Of a stretch of 64,000 bases of DNA, positions 18,607-26,948 are shown one piece after another; within the stretch, counting starts at the first letter, position 1, and each line of letters opens with the position of its first letter. The stretch covers positions 62,001-126,000 of the forward strand of contig NZ_ALWO02000033.1 in assembly GCF_000295935.2 (NCBI RefSeq), given 5' to 3'. Source of the stretch: Indibacter alkaliphilus LW1 (GTDB lineage: Bacteria; Bacteroidota; Bacteroidia; Cytophagales; Cyclobacteriaceae). Both the position numbers and the translations under genes were made by a program. The notes under the pieces are model-generated. The model did not search any database and was not told the DNA's origin. It saw nothing but the letters and a program-made list of their open reading frames with translations.

Positions 18607-19629
18607 CTAATAGCTGATAGTATGATTAAATGCTTCCTTTCCAAAAAAGAGAAGTAATTCCTCGTTTGGCTCTGAAAATATGATTGTTCCCGGAAAATCA
18701 TCAAAGATGCTCTTAAGATAAGCAATTTCCTGATTGGCAAATCTATCGTGAGAATCCCTTACATTTGTCCGTTTTCCAAAAAGCGCATCTGCTTCATCAA
18801 AAAACAAAACCACATTTGAATCCTTACTCAGACTCCTTAGCCTTTCTAGATTTTTCTCGGTTTCCCCTATAAATTTCCCTGTATTAATATGATAGAATAA
18901 GAAATCTGAATTGCGCAGCTGCTTCGCAAAGTCAAAAACTTTTCCAATCCCAGGAACAGTCCTTACATGCACTCTGAAACCTCTTACAGCTTTATTGGAC
19001 GCTGATTTTTTCAATTCTTCGCTCAGTCTATCCAATTGTGGTTTCAATAGCTTTGATGTATTTACATTATCCAGGTACATCCCTTCTAAGGGCAAAGATG
19101 ACATGGCATATTTAGCTTCCCCAAGAGCAGTGATGCTTAATATCTCCATAAATTGATCAGGAATAAGAATAAAAGATTTACCTGTCATTTCATTCCAAGA
19201 AACCAAACCTGTTTCCAAGAGACGTGACTCTCGCTTCATCTGTACCGAAATCCTTTCCTGAAGGCCCAGATCTTTACCTGCCAAAACAAAAATTGCAGTT
19301 TCTCCAGTGGGAATAAAGCCTAAAGGACTTTGTATAAATCCCCAATCTTCTGGTCTCCCTTTGTTGGCCACAAAGAATTTTTCCACAGCAGAATGATCCT
19401 CATAAATCAACATTCCCAAACCTAAAAAGAGCCTATCCATTACAGTCAGCTTATATTTCTGAAGCAATTCGGAATAAACTGACCTGCTTTTGGAGAAATC
19501 AGGTGGCCTATGTTGTAGCGCACTCTCGCTGGTTAAGCCCTCATGGAGAATCCCCCACCGAATTTTGATCAGTTCTTTTATCCAATTAACTTCTTTTTTC
19601 AAATCCTGAATCAACAGTGTCTCAGACAT
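18607..19629 (-). CDS. Degenerate AAA+ protein resembling contractile-injection-system ATPases
   Basis: The 340-residue protein has an N-terminal domain (about 50-125, including FIPTGETAIFVLAG) of the kind I associate with extracellular contractile injection system (eCIS, Afp15-like) ATPases, followed by a C-terminal AAA core. KFIGETEKNLERL (about 252-264) and Walker B LFFDEADALFG (about 275-285) are intact. The Walker A site is abnormal: VPGIGKV at about 225-231 instead of GPPGTGKT, so the first Gly and the Thr/Ser are missing. The chain ends about 35 residues after Walker B, without sensor-1 Asn, arginine finger or sensor 2. It is probably a non-hydrolysing or decayed paralogue. No sheath, tube or baseplate genes are in the window. 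Confidence 0.65.
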   Translation of the reverse strand: MSETLLIQDLKKEVNWIKELIKIRWGILHEGLTSESALQHRPPDFSKSRSVYSELLQKYKLTVMDRLFLGLGMLIYEDHSAVEKFFVANKGRPEDWGFIQSPLGFIPTGETAIFVLAGKDLGLQERISVQMKRESRLLETGLVSWNEMTGKSFILIPDQFMEILSITALGEAKYAMSSLPLEGMYLDNVNTSKLLKPQLDRLSEELKKSASNKAVRGFRVHVRTVPGIGKVFDFAKQLRNSDFLFYHINTGKFIGETEKNLERLRSLSKDSNVVLFFDEADALFGKRTNVRDSHDRFANQEIAYLKSIFDDFPGTIIFSEPNEELLLFFGKEAFNHTISY

Positions 19630-19800
19630 GGTTCTTGAGTTTTTTGGTTTTAGAATACAAAATAGCCTGCCTCCAAATCCAGAATTTCAATGGCTTTTGG
19701 AGCATTGCTTTTACTTCCATTTTAAGTTAATGGATAATAAACTCATTGTCAAAGAAATGCATCTTTAATAGTGAGGAAAAATCTGAAGACTCCAAAAATT

Positions 19801-21201
19801 TTAATCTTCCAAGAAATAGAATTTCCCGGATTTTCTATACCTCTCTTTCAGCAGTGGGATTCTTTCCAGAAGATTTCTAAAAACACCGTCCTCATCTACG
19901 ACCAGTTCCGGTTTTTCTTCCAAAAAATTTCTGTAAGCTGATGCCATATCCTGAAAATCTTCAAAATCCGCCAAGACCTCCCTGGAAATGTAATAGTTCA
20001 AATAGGGTGTTACCTGCGAAGCATGTGTGTAGAAACCCAAATCGTTTCCAAGTACCAGGGTTGTTTTCCCTTTGCTGATTTCGTGCTCCTGCTTTTCCAC
20101 TATGACATAATCGGCAAGCTCATTCTGATTGTTTTTGACCGACCACCATGAAATCCCAAATAAGGGAATCCCCAGGACAAAAATCCAGGAAAATATTTTT
20201 GGGATAAATCCTGATTTCGAGGTAATAAAAAACATGGAAATAAAATAAGTCAGGGAAGGAATGACCACCAATAATTGGTAAGGTGTCCTCCTGTTGACAA
20301 GAAAAATAGATGCTACTGCAAATACTAGAAAAATAAGCATCAACTGAAGCTGCTTTTGTTGATTGATCGTCAAAGACTTAAACAAGGAACTGATAAAAAC
20401 TCCAATTACCCCAAAGAAAAAAGGAGTCAAATATAGCAAGAGCAAATCTCTATAGGTCATGTGCACATATACTTCTCCCAGCCTACCTGTAAGGATGTAT
20501 TCTACGATAAATTCAGGAAGAGCATCTATCCAGAAATAATAAAGCAGGCAAATAGACAATGGGATAAAATATCCAACTATAGAGAGAAGTAACTGCCGAA
20601 ATGAGAAGCTGCTGATAACAACTCCGGCCAGTATAAGATATGGCAAAAAAACTACCAAAGGAAAATGAAAGCAAATTGCAATTCCGCCAAACATCCCTGC
20701 AAGCAGCACAGAATCTGAACCTTCTTTTTGAAGTACGGTTTGGGAGAACAGCTGTCCAATGGCAAATACGATAAAAGTACTGCCCATCAAAGCGGGAGAC
20801 AGAGTAAGCAAGTCAAATGAACTACTATAAAGAATCAGGACTACAAAGGCTGGAATGTATGTATTTTCATCAAAAGACTTATACCTGATAAAAAGAGAGT
20901 TCAAATAAAACAGTTGAACAAATATGATTAAACAGGCAAGTATTTTGTAAACCATGATTGATCTGCCAAAAAACAGGTGGAACAACCAGTAGGTTCCTGC
21001 AGCCAAAGGCCCGGTATCGTCAAGGATATCCTTATACATATGCTTTCCCTCTGCCATTCGCTCACCCAAGAGCATCCATATCATTTCAGGCTGGAGAATA
21101 GGTAAATCCAATAACCAAATATAGGCTCCACTTATCAAAACCATCAAAGCCAAAATGGCCAAAAGGCGAAAAGGATCGTTAATTCTAAAAAAGCTAATCA
21201 A
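19801..21201 (-). CDS. Polytopic membrane protein, possibly glycosyltransferase-like
   Basis: This 466-residue inner-membrane protein has roughly 10-11 hydrophobic helices. The first loop (PEMIWMLLGERMAEGK, then DDTGPLAAGTYWLF) has the look of the acidic first periplasmic loop of GT-C/ArnT-type transferases, where an Asp is catalytic. The C-terminal about 90 residues are soluble. I do not recognise a named family with certainty, and a related group is found in Cytophagales. Function unknown. It is divergent from rbfA. Confidence 0.6.
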   Translation of the reverse strand: MISFFRINDPFRLLAILALMVLISGAYIWLLDLPILQPEMIWMLLGERMAEGKHMYKDILDDTGPLAAGTYWLFHLFFGRSIMVYKILACLIIFVQLFYLNSLFIRYKSFDENTYIPAFVVLILYSSSFDLLTLSPALMGSTFIVFAIGQLFSQTVLQKEGSDSVLLAGMFGGIAICFHFPLVVFLPYLILAGVVISSFSFRQLLLSIVGYFIPLSICLLYYFWIDALPEFIVEYILTGRLGEVYVHMTYRDLLLLYLTPFFFGVIGVFISSLFKSLTINQQKQLQLMLIFLVFAVASIFLVNRRTPYQLLVVIPSLTYFISMFFITSKSGFIPKIFSWIFVLGIPLFGISWWSVKNNQNELADYVIVEKQEHEISKGKTTLVLGNDLGFYTHASQVTPYLNYYISREVLADFEDFQDMASAYRNFLEEKPELVVDEDGVFRNLLERIPLLKERYRKSGKFYFLED

Positions 21202-21269
21202 AATCTAGTGATGGATGAATGGTGATACAATCAGAACTCCCGAAATTAAAGGTTAGTCATTTAATTCAC

Positions 21270-21277
21270 TAAATTTG
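21270..21277 (+). promoter_or_regulatory. Candidate -7 box for rbfA
   Basis: TAAATTTG matches TAnnTTTG, 18 bases before the rbfA ATG. No clear -33 element is seen. Confidence 0.4.
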
Positions 21278-21295
21278 TACCAACTTTAATCTGAT

Positions 21296-21679
21296 ATGGA
21301 AAGTAAAAGACAACAAAAATACAGCAAACTCATCCAAAAAGAACTTGGTGAAATTTTTCAAAAAGAAGGAAAACATTTGATTGGCAGTGCCTTTATCACT
21401 GTAGCCAGGGTAATGGTAAGCCAAGACCTTAGCTTGGCAAGGGTTTACCTCAGCTTTTTGATGGATAAGGACAAAGCTGTATTTGATACACTGAATAAGA
21501 AAAAAAGTGAGTTGCGGAAACACTTGGGCAACCGTATAGGAAAAAGTGTAAGGGTAGTGCCTGAAATCGCCTTATTTTTAGATGAATCGGCGTCCTATGC
21601 CCAACACATGGATGCCGTCATTTCCAAGCTTGATATCCCCGAAGCCTCAGAAGACGATGAGGATGAAGAAGAAGATTAA
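21296..21679 (+). CDS. rbfA: Ribosome-binding factor A
   Basis: RbfA helps mature the 30S subunit by binding near helix 1 of 16S rRNA, with a role in cold adaptation. The 127-residue protein has the KH-like RbfA fold: N-terminal basic helix, then ITVARVMVSQDLSLARVYLSF and the FLDESASYAQHMDAVI motif. The C terminus is a short acidic tail (EASEDDEDEEED). It is followed 11 bases later by the permease gene, so the two probably form an operon, as often seen in Bacteroidota. Confidence 0.94.
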   Translation: MESKRQQKYSKLIQKELGEIFQKEGKHLIGSAFITVARVMVSQDLSLARVYLSFLMDKDKAVFDTLNKKKSELRKHLGNRIGKSVRVVPEIALFLDESASYAQHMDAVISKLDIPEASEDDEDEEED

Positions 21680-21690
21680 TTACACATCCA

Positions 21691-22917
21691 TTGAACCTTT
21701 CCTACTTCATAGCCTCTAGGTATTTCCGAAGCAAAAAGAAACGGAATTTCATCACCATTCTATCAAGGATTTCCATGATTGGGGTGGCTGTAGGTACTAT
21801 GGCCCTTGTCGTGGTATTATCTGTATTTAATGGACTTGAGAATCTTGTAAGGAGCCTCTATGCTTCTTTTGACGCGGAATTAAAGATAGAAGCCGCATTG
21901 GGCAAATCTTTTGAAGTTGATGAAAACTGGCTGAATGGAATCCAAAATGTGGAAGGTGTAGCACTCATTACAGAGGTAATTGAAGATAATGCCCTTTTTA
22001 AATACAGAGATAATCAACACCTTGCCAGAATAAAGGGCGTCTCCGACAGCTACCTTCAGGATGAAGACAGATTTGCGGAGGGTTATGTTTGGGGCGAGTT
22101 GGATTTAGGAACCCAAATGCAGCCCAAAGCTATTGTGGGAAGAGGGATAGGATTTTTCCTTTCTATTGATCTTGAAAATGAATTTGAATTACTTCAGGTT
22201 TTTTACCCCAAGGCTCCCAGAACTGCCGGAAGCATTGACCCCAATCAATTATACAACAGGGACATTATCAGGCCAGCCGCTTTTTTCAGCATTGAAAAAG
22301 ATTTTGATGATAATTATATCATAGCCCCAATATCGTTTGTAAGCAAACTCCTCAATTACGGTCAAAAAAGAACATCTCTGGAGATTAAAGTTGCGGAAGG
22401 ACAACCGATTCAAAGAGTCAAAAAAAGATTACGTGATCATCTGGGAGATGATTTTCTGGTAAAGGATACAGACGAACAACATGCAGGCATCCTGCGTACG
22501 ATAAAAATCGAAAAGTTATTCGTGTTCATTACATTGAGTTTTATATTAGCCATCGCCTCTTTCAATATTTTCTTTTCCCTCAGCATGATGGCTATTGAAA
22601 AAAAGAAAGACACGGCCATACTCTTCGCCATGGGAGCCAAAGAATCTTTGGTGAAAAAAATCTACCTGAAACAAGGTGCAATTATAGCCTTCAGTGGTGC
22701 CCTTATAGGTTTGGTGCTTGGTTTCAGTATTGTATGGGTTCAGGACACCTTTGGGCTTGTTACCCTTGGAATCAGTTCATCTATCATAGAAAGTTATCCA
22801 GTGAAAATTGTCTGGACAGATTTTTTATGGACTAGCTTAGCAGTGATTGCAATTACTTTCCTGGCAGCTTACAGACCCGCAAAAATTGCTTCAAATGTAA
22901 AGTCAACAGATCTTTGA
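21691..22917 (+). CDS. FtsX/LolE-like ABC transporter permease
   Basis: The 408-residue protein has the MacB/FtsX layout: N-terminal helix (about 20-45), a large periplasmic domain (about 46-270), then three C-terminal helices. N-terminal MNLSYFIASRYFRSKKKRNF and the cytoplasmic EKKKDTAILFAMGA motif are typical of LolC/LolE-type permeases that extract lipoproteins. The start is a TTG at 21691, chosen because homologues begin with the same sequence. No ATPase subunit is adjacent, so a partner such as LolD must be encoded elsewhere. Confidence 0.85.
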   Translation: MNLSYFIASRYFRSKKKRNFITILSRISMIGVAVGTMALVVVLSVFNGLENLVRSLYASFDAELKIEAALGKSFEVDENWLNGIQNVEGVALITEVIEDNALFKYRDNQHLARIKGVSDSYLQDEDRFAEGYVWGELDLGTQMQPKAIVGRGIGFFLSIDLENEFELLQVFYPKAPRTAGSIDPNQLYNRDIIRPAAFFSIEKDFDDNYIIAPISFVSKLLNYGQKRTSLEIKVAEGQPIQRVKKRLRDHLGDDFLVKDTDEQHAGILRTIKIEKLFVFITLSFILAIASFNIFFSLSMMAIEKKKDTAILFAMGAKESLVKKIYLKQGAIIAFSGALIGLVLGFSIVWVQDTFGLVTLGISSSIIESYPVKIVWTDFLWTSLAVIAITFLAAYRPAKIASNVKSTDL

Positions 22918-22934
22918 TAGGTAGGCTATAAAGT

Positions 22935-22964
22935 AAAAAAGCCGTGAATACTTTCACAGCTTTA
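22935..22964 (-). terminator. Hairpin between the permease gene and the tRNA-like pair
   Basis: AAAGC-C-GTGAA pairs with TTCAC-A-GCTTT around a short loop. On the minus strand the stem is followed by TTTTTTAC, so it reads as the terminator of the tRNA-like transcript. It could also stop the plus-strand permease gene. Confidence 0.65.
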
Positions 22965-22995
22965 GTCAATTAACAATAAACCCAAAATAACCAGC

Positions 22996-23118
22996 TGTAG
23001 GAGAAGGACTCGAACCTCCAAAGGGCAGTTAGGTAAAATACGAGCTCGCTATTTACTTTATTCCGGAATCCCCACCCCCGAGACAGGAGGGCATGTTTGC
23101 CAATTTCATCATCCTACA
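22996..23118 (-). tRNA. tRNA-like gene, copy 1: class II scaffold, apparent anticodon GUC, extended variable arm
   Basis: Read on the minus strand, this 123-nt unit folds as a cloverleaf. The acceptor stem is TGTAGGA/TCCTACA (7 bp, perfect). The D arm is ATG-AAATTGGCAAA-CAT, with a Leu-like loop including GG. The anticodon stem CCCTC/GGGGG (one T-G wobble) has loop CTGTCTC. The T arm is GGAGG-TTCGAGT-CCTTC. The loop has U33 and reads GUC at 34-36, with C38. The variable region is about 55 nt, far longer than in tRNA-Leu or tRNA-Ser, and contains its own hairpin (GTAAATA ... TATTTTAC). The discriminator is G and no CCA is encoded. A tRNA pseudogene is the alternative, but two near-identical copies with a promoter argue against decay. 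Confidence 0.65.
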
Positions 23119-23171
23119 GTGTAAGAATTGTGTCAATTATGCTCAAGGCCTTATGCCGTTGATTTGTTGGC

Positions 23172-23294
23172 TGTAGGAGAAGGACTCGAACCTCCAAAGG
23201 GTAGTTAGGTAAAATACGAGCTCGCTATTTACTTTATTCCGGAATCCCCACCCCCGAGACAGGAGGGCATGTTTGCCAATTTCATCATCCTACA
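23172..23294 (-). tRNA. tRNA-like gene, copy 2: nearly identical to copy 1
   Basis: This unit has the same 123-nt structure as copy 1, and the only base difference I find is at plus-strand 23202 (T here, C in copy 1), in the variable region. Acceptor, D, anticodon and T arms are identical, as is G73. It is the promoter-proximal copy on the minus strand, separated from copy 1 by a 53-nt spacer. Near-identity of two tandem copies indicates recent duplication, gene conversion or strong selection. Confidence 0.65.
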
Positions 23295-23335
23295 AGTTGT
23301 TGTATCTGCAAGACCTTTTGTCTTTGTTGATGATT

Positions 23336-23343
23336 CAAAGTTA
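23336..23343 (-). promoter_or_regulatory. Candidate -7 box for the tRNA-like pair
   Basis: On the minus strand this reads TAACTTTG, an exact match to TAnnTTTG, 41 bases upstream of the 5' end of copy 2. That distance suits a tRNA precursor with a leader of about 35 nt. A TTTG lies further upstream at 23373-23376, at a longer spacing than usual. Confidence 0.5.
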
Positions 23344-23568
23344 ATAAAACATTCCATTCATTAAAACTTTTGCAAAGAAATGGATTAATTTTTACATTAT
23401 TTTTATTTTTTATCAACATTAATTACACTTTTATTAAAATAGACTTCAAAAAACAGTTCCAGTTTAAGGATTTCAAAATACATGCTCCTATTGCGGGAAA
23501 AATCATGGATTACAACCAGAAAAATTAAAAGTTAACCCTTCAATTTTGAGTGATTTGGAACAGTCTTA

Positions 23569-23949
23569 CTATTTCTTTTTGAAAAAATTGAGGCAAATAG
23601 AAACTATCAATGCAGCTAAAGCAAATCCCAGAGTAAGCCCATCCACCAAGCTGGCAGGCAAGGTAAGGTTAAAAAGCCTTTGCAATAAATAACTGATGTA
23701 AGAATTAGGCAGTTCGCTTTCCCCAAGTTTCCGAAGTATTCCAAAATGCCAGTCGGTCAAAGGGCAATATCCCAAACCATACCACAAACCTAAAATACCC
23801 CAAGAAGCAAAAGTTATAAGAATCGTAATGAAATGCCATTTCAGTAGCGGCCTATATAGCCATGCTAAAAGGTTGAAAAGCACCAATGCTGTATGAAAAA
23901 CAAGGAAGAAATAATCCCCAATTACAAGAATAAATTCATTTTCCCACAT
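23569..23949 (-). CDS. DUF2784 family membrane protein
   Basis: This 126-residue protein starts at MWENEFILV (ATG at 23947-23949) and has four hydrophobic helices. The second half of the domain holds the family's YCPLTDWHFGILRK motif, in which the CPLT cysteine is conserved. The frame is open up to 24060, but the extra residues are basic and unlike the family. The role of DUF2784 proteins is not known. The gene is alone and preceded by A/T-rich sequence. Confidence 0.75.
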   Translation of the reverse strand: MWENEFILVIGDYFFLVFHTALVLFNLLAWLYRPLLKWHFITILITFASWGILGLWYGLGYCPLTDWHFGILRKLGESELPNSYISYLLQRLFNLTLPASLVDGLTLGFALAALIVSICLNFFKKK

Positions 23950-24190
23950 CACAATTTTTATATAACCTCTCGCATATTTATACCTACTCCTTTTTAAATT
24001 AAGACATACTTCAATATAACGAACAAAACAAGAAGATACCAGCCTTCCTAAATTGATCAAAAAATATACTTTTCCACGTTCTTTTTTTGATAATCCCTTA
24101 ATAAAAAGGCATATTTATTGCTAACTCTACAAAATCAGGATTTACCTGAGAAAATTGAATTAAAAATAGTACAAAATCCACCAGTCTAGA

Positions 24191-24787
24191 ATGAAAAAAT
24201 CCATATTTATCAGTCTATTTACTTTTTTTATTGCCATCACTTCAGGCATTGCCCAGGACGAAACCCCAGCTCCATCATTAAACTCAGGCACGATTTACAG
24301 CCAATTTGAATATTTAAATTCTGTATCAAACAATTACCAAGAATATAAAGTCGTCAAAAGGACCAACCTTGACAAGATCAGACAAAATGTCACCGACTCA
24401 TTAAATGTCTTTAAGGACCAGCTCGTAATTGTGAAAAAGGACCTTAAAGAAAGGCAAGCACAAATAGAAGAGCTGGAAAATCAAATGGCAGAAGTACAAC
24501 AACAACTTACCAAAGCTGAAGAGGCAAGAGACAGTTTCGAATTTTTGGGAATGCCTATTCACAAATCTGCCTACAACAGCATTATGTGGACCATTGTAGT
24601 TGGTCTTTCAGCAGCATTTCTTTTCTTCTTGTTTCAGTACAGTCAAAGTCACAAAGTGATTTCAAAAGCAAGAAAAGATTTGGAGGAAACAGTGGAGGAA
24701 TTTGAGCAACATCGAAAAAACACCTTGGAAAGAGAAAGGAAATTAAAAAGAGAGCTTGTAGACGCCCTTAACAAAAAACCTGTTTAA
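24191..24787 (+). CDS. Membrane-anchored coiled-coil protein, unknown function
   Basis: The 198-residue protein has a signal peptide ending near GIAQD, a periplasmic coiled coil (about 55-120, heptad-like with many Glu, Gln and Lys), a transmembrane helix (about 131-150), and a cytoplasmic charged helix to the end. The layout is like that of the 155-residue protein at 2088-2555 but with an added cytoplasmic coil. I see no enzyme motif. A terminator overlaps its last codons, so it is a single-gene transcript. Confidence 0.65.
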   Translation: MKKSIFISLFTFFIAITSGIAQDETPAPSLNSGTIYSQFEYLNSVSNNYQEYKVVKRTNLDKIRQNVTDSLNVFKDQLVIVKKDLKERQAQIEELENQMAEVQQQLTKAEEARDSFEFLGMPIHKSAYNSIMWTIVVGLSAAFLFFLFQYSQSHKVISKARKDLEETVEEFEQHRKNTLERERKLKRELVDALNKKPV

Positions 24788-24801
24788 CACAGGTTTTTTT
24801 A
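24773..24801 (+). terminator. Terminator at the end of the coiled-coil gene
   Basis: AAAAAACCTGT pairs with ACAGGTTTTTT around a short loop, with the T-run on the plus strand. The stem includes the final codons of the gene. Confidence 0.8.
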
Positions 24802-24822
24802 TGCTTCAAAACTACTAAGTCC

Positions 24823-24830
24823 TATCTTTG
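24823..24830 (+). promoter_or_regulatory. Candidate -7 box for the LOG gene
   Basis: TATCTTTG matches TAnnTTTG and ends 3 bases before the ATG, which would give an almost leaderless mRNA. Confidence 0.3.
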
Positions 24831-24833
24831 AGT

Positions 24834-25406
24834 ATGAAAAAAATCACTGTTTATTGTGGGTCGAACAAGGGCCGTAATGCTGCATATACCGAAGGAGCAC
24901 GGGTCTTGGCCCAAGAAATGATCAAAAGAAACCTGGATTTGGTCTATGGAGCAGGGAATGTGGGGCTTATGGGCGTAATTGCAGACGCCATTCTTGAAGC
25001 AGGTAGAAATGTATATGGAATTATTCCCCAAAAACTCGTTGATATTGAAGTTGCGCATCAGGGCTGCACTGAGCTCACTGTAGTAGAAACGATGCGGGAC
25101 CGAAAATGGCTGATGGCAGAAAAGGGCGATGGATTCATCGCTATGCCAGGGGGTATTGGGACATTTGAGGAACTTTTTGAAATCATGACCCTCAATCAAT
25201 TGGCCTATATCAGAAAACCCCTAGCCCTTTACAATGTCAATGGCTATTACGACAAGCTGATAGCATTTTTAGACCACTCAGTAAAAGAAGGTTTCCTACA
25301 CCAAGCCCAACTCAACTTGCTCATTATATCTGACGATCCCGTAAAGCTTTTGGATAAAATGACTTCTTTTGAACCCCAACATATTGATAAATGGGAAATA
25401 AAATAA
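24834..25406 (+). CDS. LOG family protein (cytokinin-activating phosphoribohydrolase-like)
   Basis: This 190-residue Rossmann-fold protein belongs to the TIGR00730/LOG group, which splits ribose 5-phosphate from nucleoside monophosphates. The signature is complete: VYGAGNVGLMG near 40, VVETMRDRKWLM with catalytic Arg near 90, and PGGIGTFEELFE near 110 (PGGxGTxxE). The ATG at 24834 is preferred over a TTG six bases upstream. The bacterial role is nucleotide turnover or unknown. Cytosolic. Confidence 0.92.
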   Translation: MKKITVYCGSNKGRNAAYTEGARVLAQEMIKRNLDLVYGAGNVGLMGVIADAILEAGRNVYGIIPQKLVDIEVAHQGCTELTVVETMRDRKWLMAEKGDGFIAMPGGIGTFEELFEIMTLNQLAYIRKPLALYNVNGYYDKLIAFLDHSVKEGFLHQAQLNLLIISDDPVKLLDKMTSFEPQHIDKWEIK

Positions 25407-25427
25407 AATGCTGAAAAACTAGGCTGA

Positions 25428-25910
25428 TTAGCAGTATTTATCAACCAATTGCATCAATTTTTCCAGATATTCCTGATCTGTATAGTCAAAATCATCCAGA
25501 AGGTCACTATCCACATCCAAAACAATCCATACTTCACCGTTCTTGATTCCGGGAACTACAATTTCTGATTTGGAAGCTGAGCTGCAGGCAATATGTCCAG
25601 GGAATGCATCCACATCGGGAACCAATTGGGTTTCGGCTTTTTCCCAAGAAGTACCGCAGACACCTTTACCCAGCTTGATGCGAGTGCAGGCCAAAGGACC
25701 TTGAAACGGTCCCAACACCAATTCACCTTCTTTGACCAAGTAGAAGCCTACCCAAAAAAATCCAAAAGCTTCTTTCAAGACCGCTGAAACATTGGCAAGA
25801 TTCGCATAAGTATCTGTCTCAGTGGAAATCAATGCTTCAACTTGAGGCAATATTGCTTCGTACTTTTCTGCTTTGGTAGCAGCTTCCGGTAAATAGATAG
25901 ATTCAGCCAT
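25428..25910 (-). CDS. Free methionine-(R)-sulfoxide reductase, GAF domain
   Basis: This 160-residue GAF protein reduces free methionine-R-sulfoxide. The three family cysteines are present: GPLACTRI, GKGVCGTSW and GHIACSSAS. The DVDSDLLDDFD segment is also typical. The ATG at 25908-25910 gives MAESIYLPE. Upstream in-frame codons would overlap ribD, whose stop is at 25912. This single-base gap indicates an operon with ribD. Confidence 0.88.
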   Translation of the reverse strand: MAESIYLPEAATKAEKYEAILPQVEALISTETDTYANLANVSAVLKEAFGFFWVGFYLVKEGELVLGPFQGPLACTRIKLGKGVCGTSWEKAETQLVPDVDAFPGHIACSSASKSEIVVPGIKNGEVWIVLDVDSDLLDDFDYTDQEYLEKLMQLVDKYC

Positions 25911-25911
25911 G

Positions 25912-26946
25912 TTATTCTTGATTGGTATTTCTATAAATTTTAAGCTTGTCACCCATTATTCCTGACTCTTGATATGGCAGGCCTTGAATATTCGGAGCTT
26001 TGATTCCTTTACCAAAACTTACGGGCCCTGTAAAAACCCTAGCCTCGTCCCAAAGGTTCTTTGAAATGAATTTATTTAAAATTTGACTCCCCCCTTCAAC
26101 CAAAATGCTTTGTACTTTTTTGTTGTAAAGGTCCTGAAGTACCTCTTCGATTTCAAAATCAGCCGGCATTTGTACAAACTCAAGATTTTCTTCTGATTCT
26201 TGTTTCAGCTGGTTATAGCAAATGGTAGATTGACTGTGGTCAAATAAGTACAAGTTGGGATCTAAAGTAAGGTGTCTGTCAATCACTACCCTGATGGGAT
26301 CATTTCCGCTCCAATCTCTCACATTCAATTTAGGATTATCATATTGGGCCGTTGAGGTACCCACCATAATTGCAGCTTCCTCTGAGCGCCACTTATGTAC
26401 CAACTGTCGACTGTATGTATTGCTGATCCATTTGCTGTCAAAATTCTCCCTAGCAACGAATCCATCTAAGGTCTCTGCCCATTTGAGAAGCACATAGGGA
26501 CGCTTTTTCTCTATATATGTAAAAAACCTTCTGTTTAGTTCTTTTGCCTCTCTTTCCAGCACACCTGTTTCTACCTCTATTCCAGCATTCAGCAATTTCG
26601 AAATTCCCTTTCCCCCCACCAAAGGGTTGGAGTCCACACAGGCGATTACCACTTTTTTTACTTTCGTTTTCACCAATAAATCTGCACAGGGAGGGGTCTT
26701 GCCCCAGTGGGCACAGGGCTCCAAATTGACATAAACAGTTGCTTCATTTAGAAGCTCCTGATCTCGAACAGCACCAATGGCATTGGGTTCTGCATGGGGG
26801 CCACCATAAGCCATGTGGTATCCTTCACCGATTATTCTATCTAGATAGACGATGACACAACCTACCATGGGATTGGGCCTGACGTTTCCTTCGCCCTGAC
26901 GAGCAAGGTCCAACGCTCTTTGCATAAATTCCTCGTCTCTGGTCAT
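25912..26946 (-). CDS. ribD: Bifunctional riboflavin biosynthesis deaminase/reductase
   Basis: This 344-residue enzyme performs the second and third steps of riboflavin synthesis from GTP. The N-terminal deaminase has the zinc motif HAEPNA (His at about 51, Glu at about 53) and PCAHWGKTPPC (Cys at about 78 and 87). The C-terminal reductase domain starts around 145 with RPYVLLKWAETLDG and ends with the VEGGSQILNKFI motif. Length is normal. It lies 2 bases from a DUF4382 lipoprotein gene upstream and 1 base from the fRMsr gene downstream, so all three may be co-transcribed. Confidence 0.95.
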   Translation of the reverse strand: MTRDEEFMQRALDLARQGEGNVRPNPMVGCVIVYLDRIIGEGYHMAYGGPHAEPNAIGAVRDQELLNEATVYVNLEPCAHWGKTPPCADLLVKTKVKKVVIACVDSNPLVGGKGISKLLNAGIEVETGVLEREAKELNRRFFTYIEKKRPYVLLKWAETLDGFVARENFDSKWISNTYSRQLVHKWRSEEAAIMVGTSTAQYDNPKLNVRDWSGNDPIRVVIDRHLTLDPNLYLFDHSQSTICYNQLKQESEENLEFVQMPADFEIEEVLQDLYNKKVQSILVEGGSQILNKFISKNLWDEARVFTGPVSFGKGIKAPNIQGLPYQESGIMGDKLKIYRNTNQE

Positions 26947-26948
26947 GA

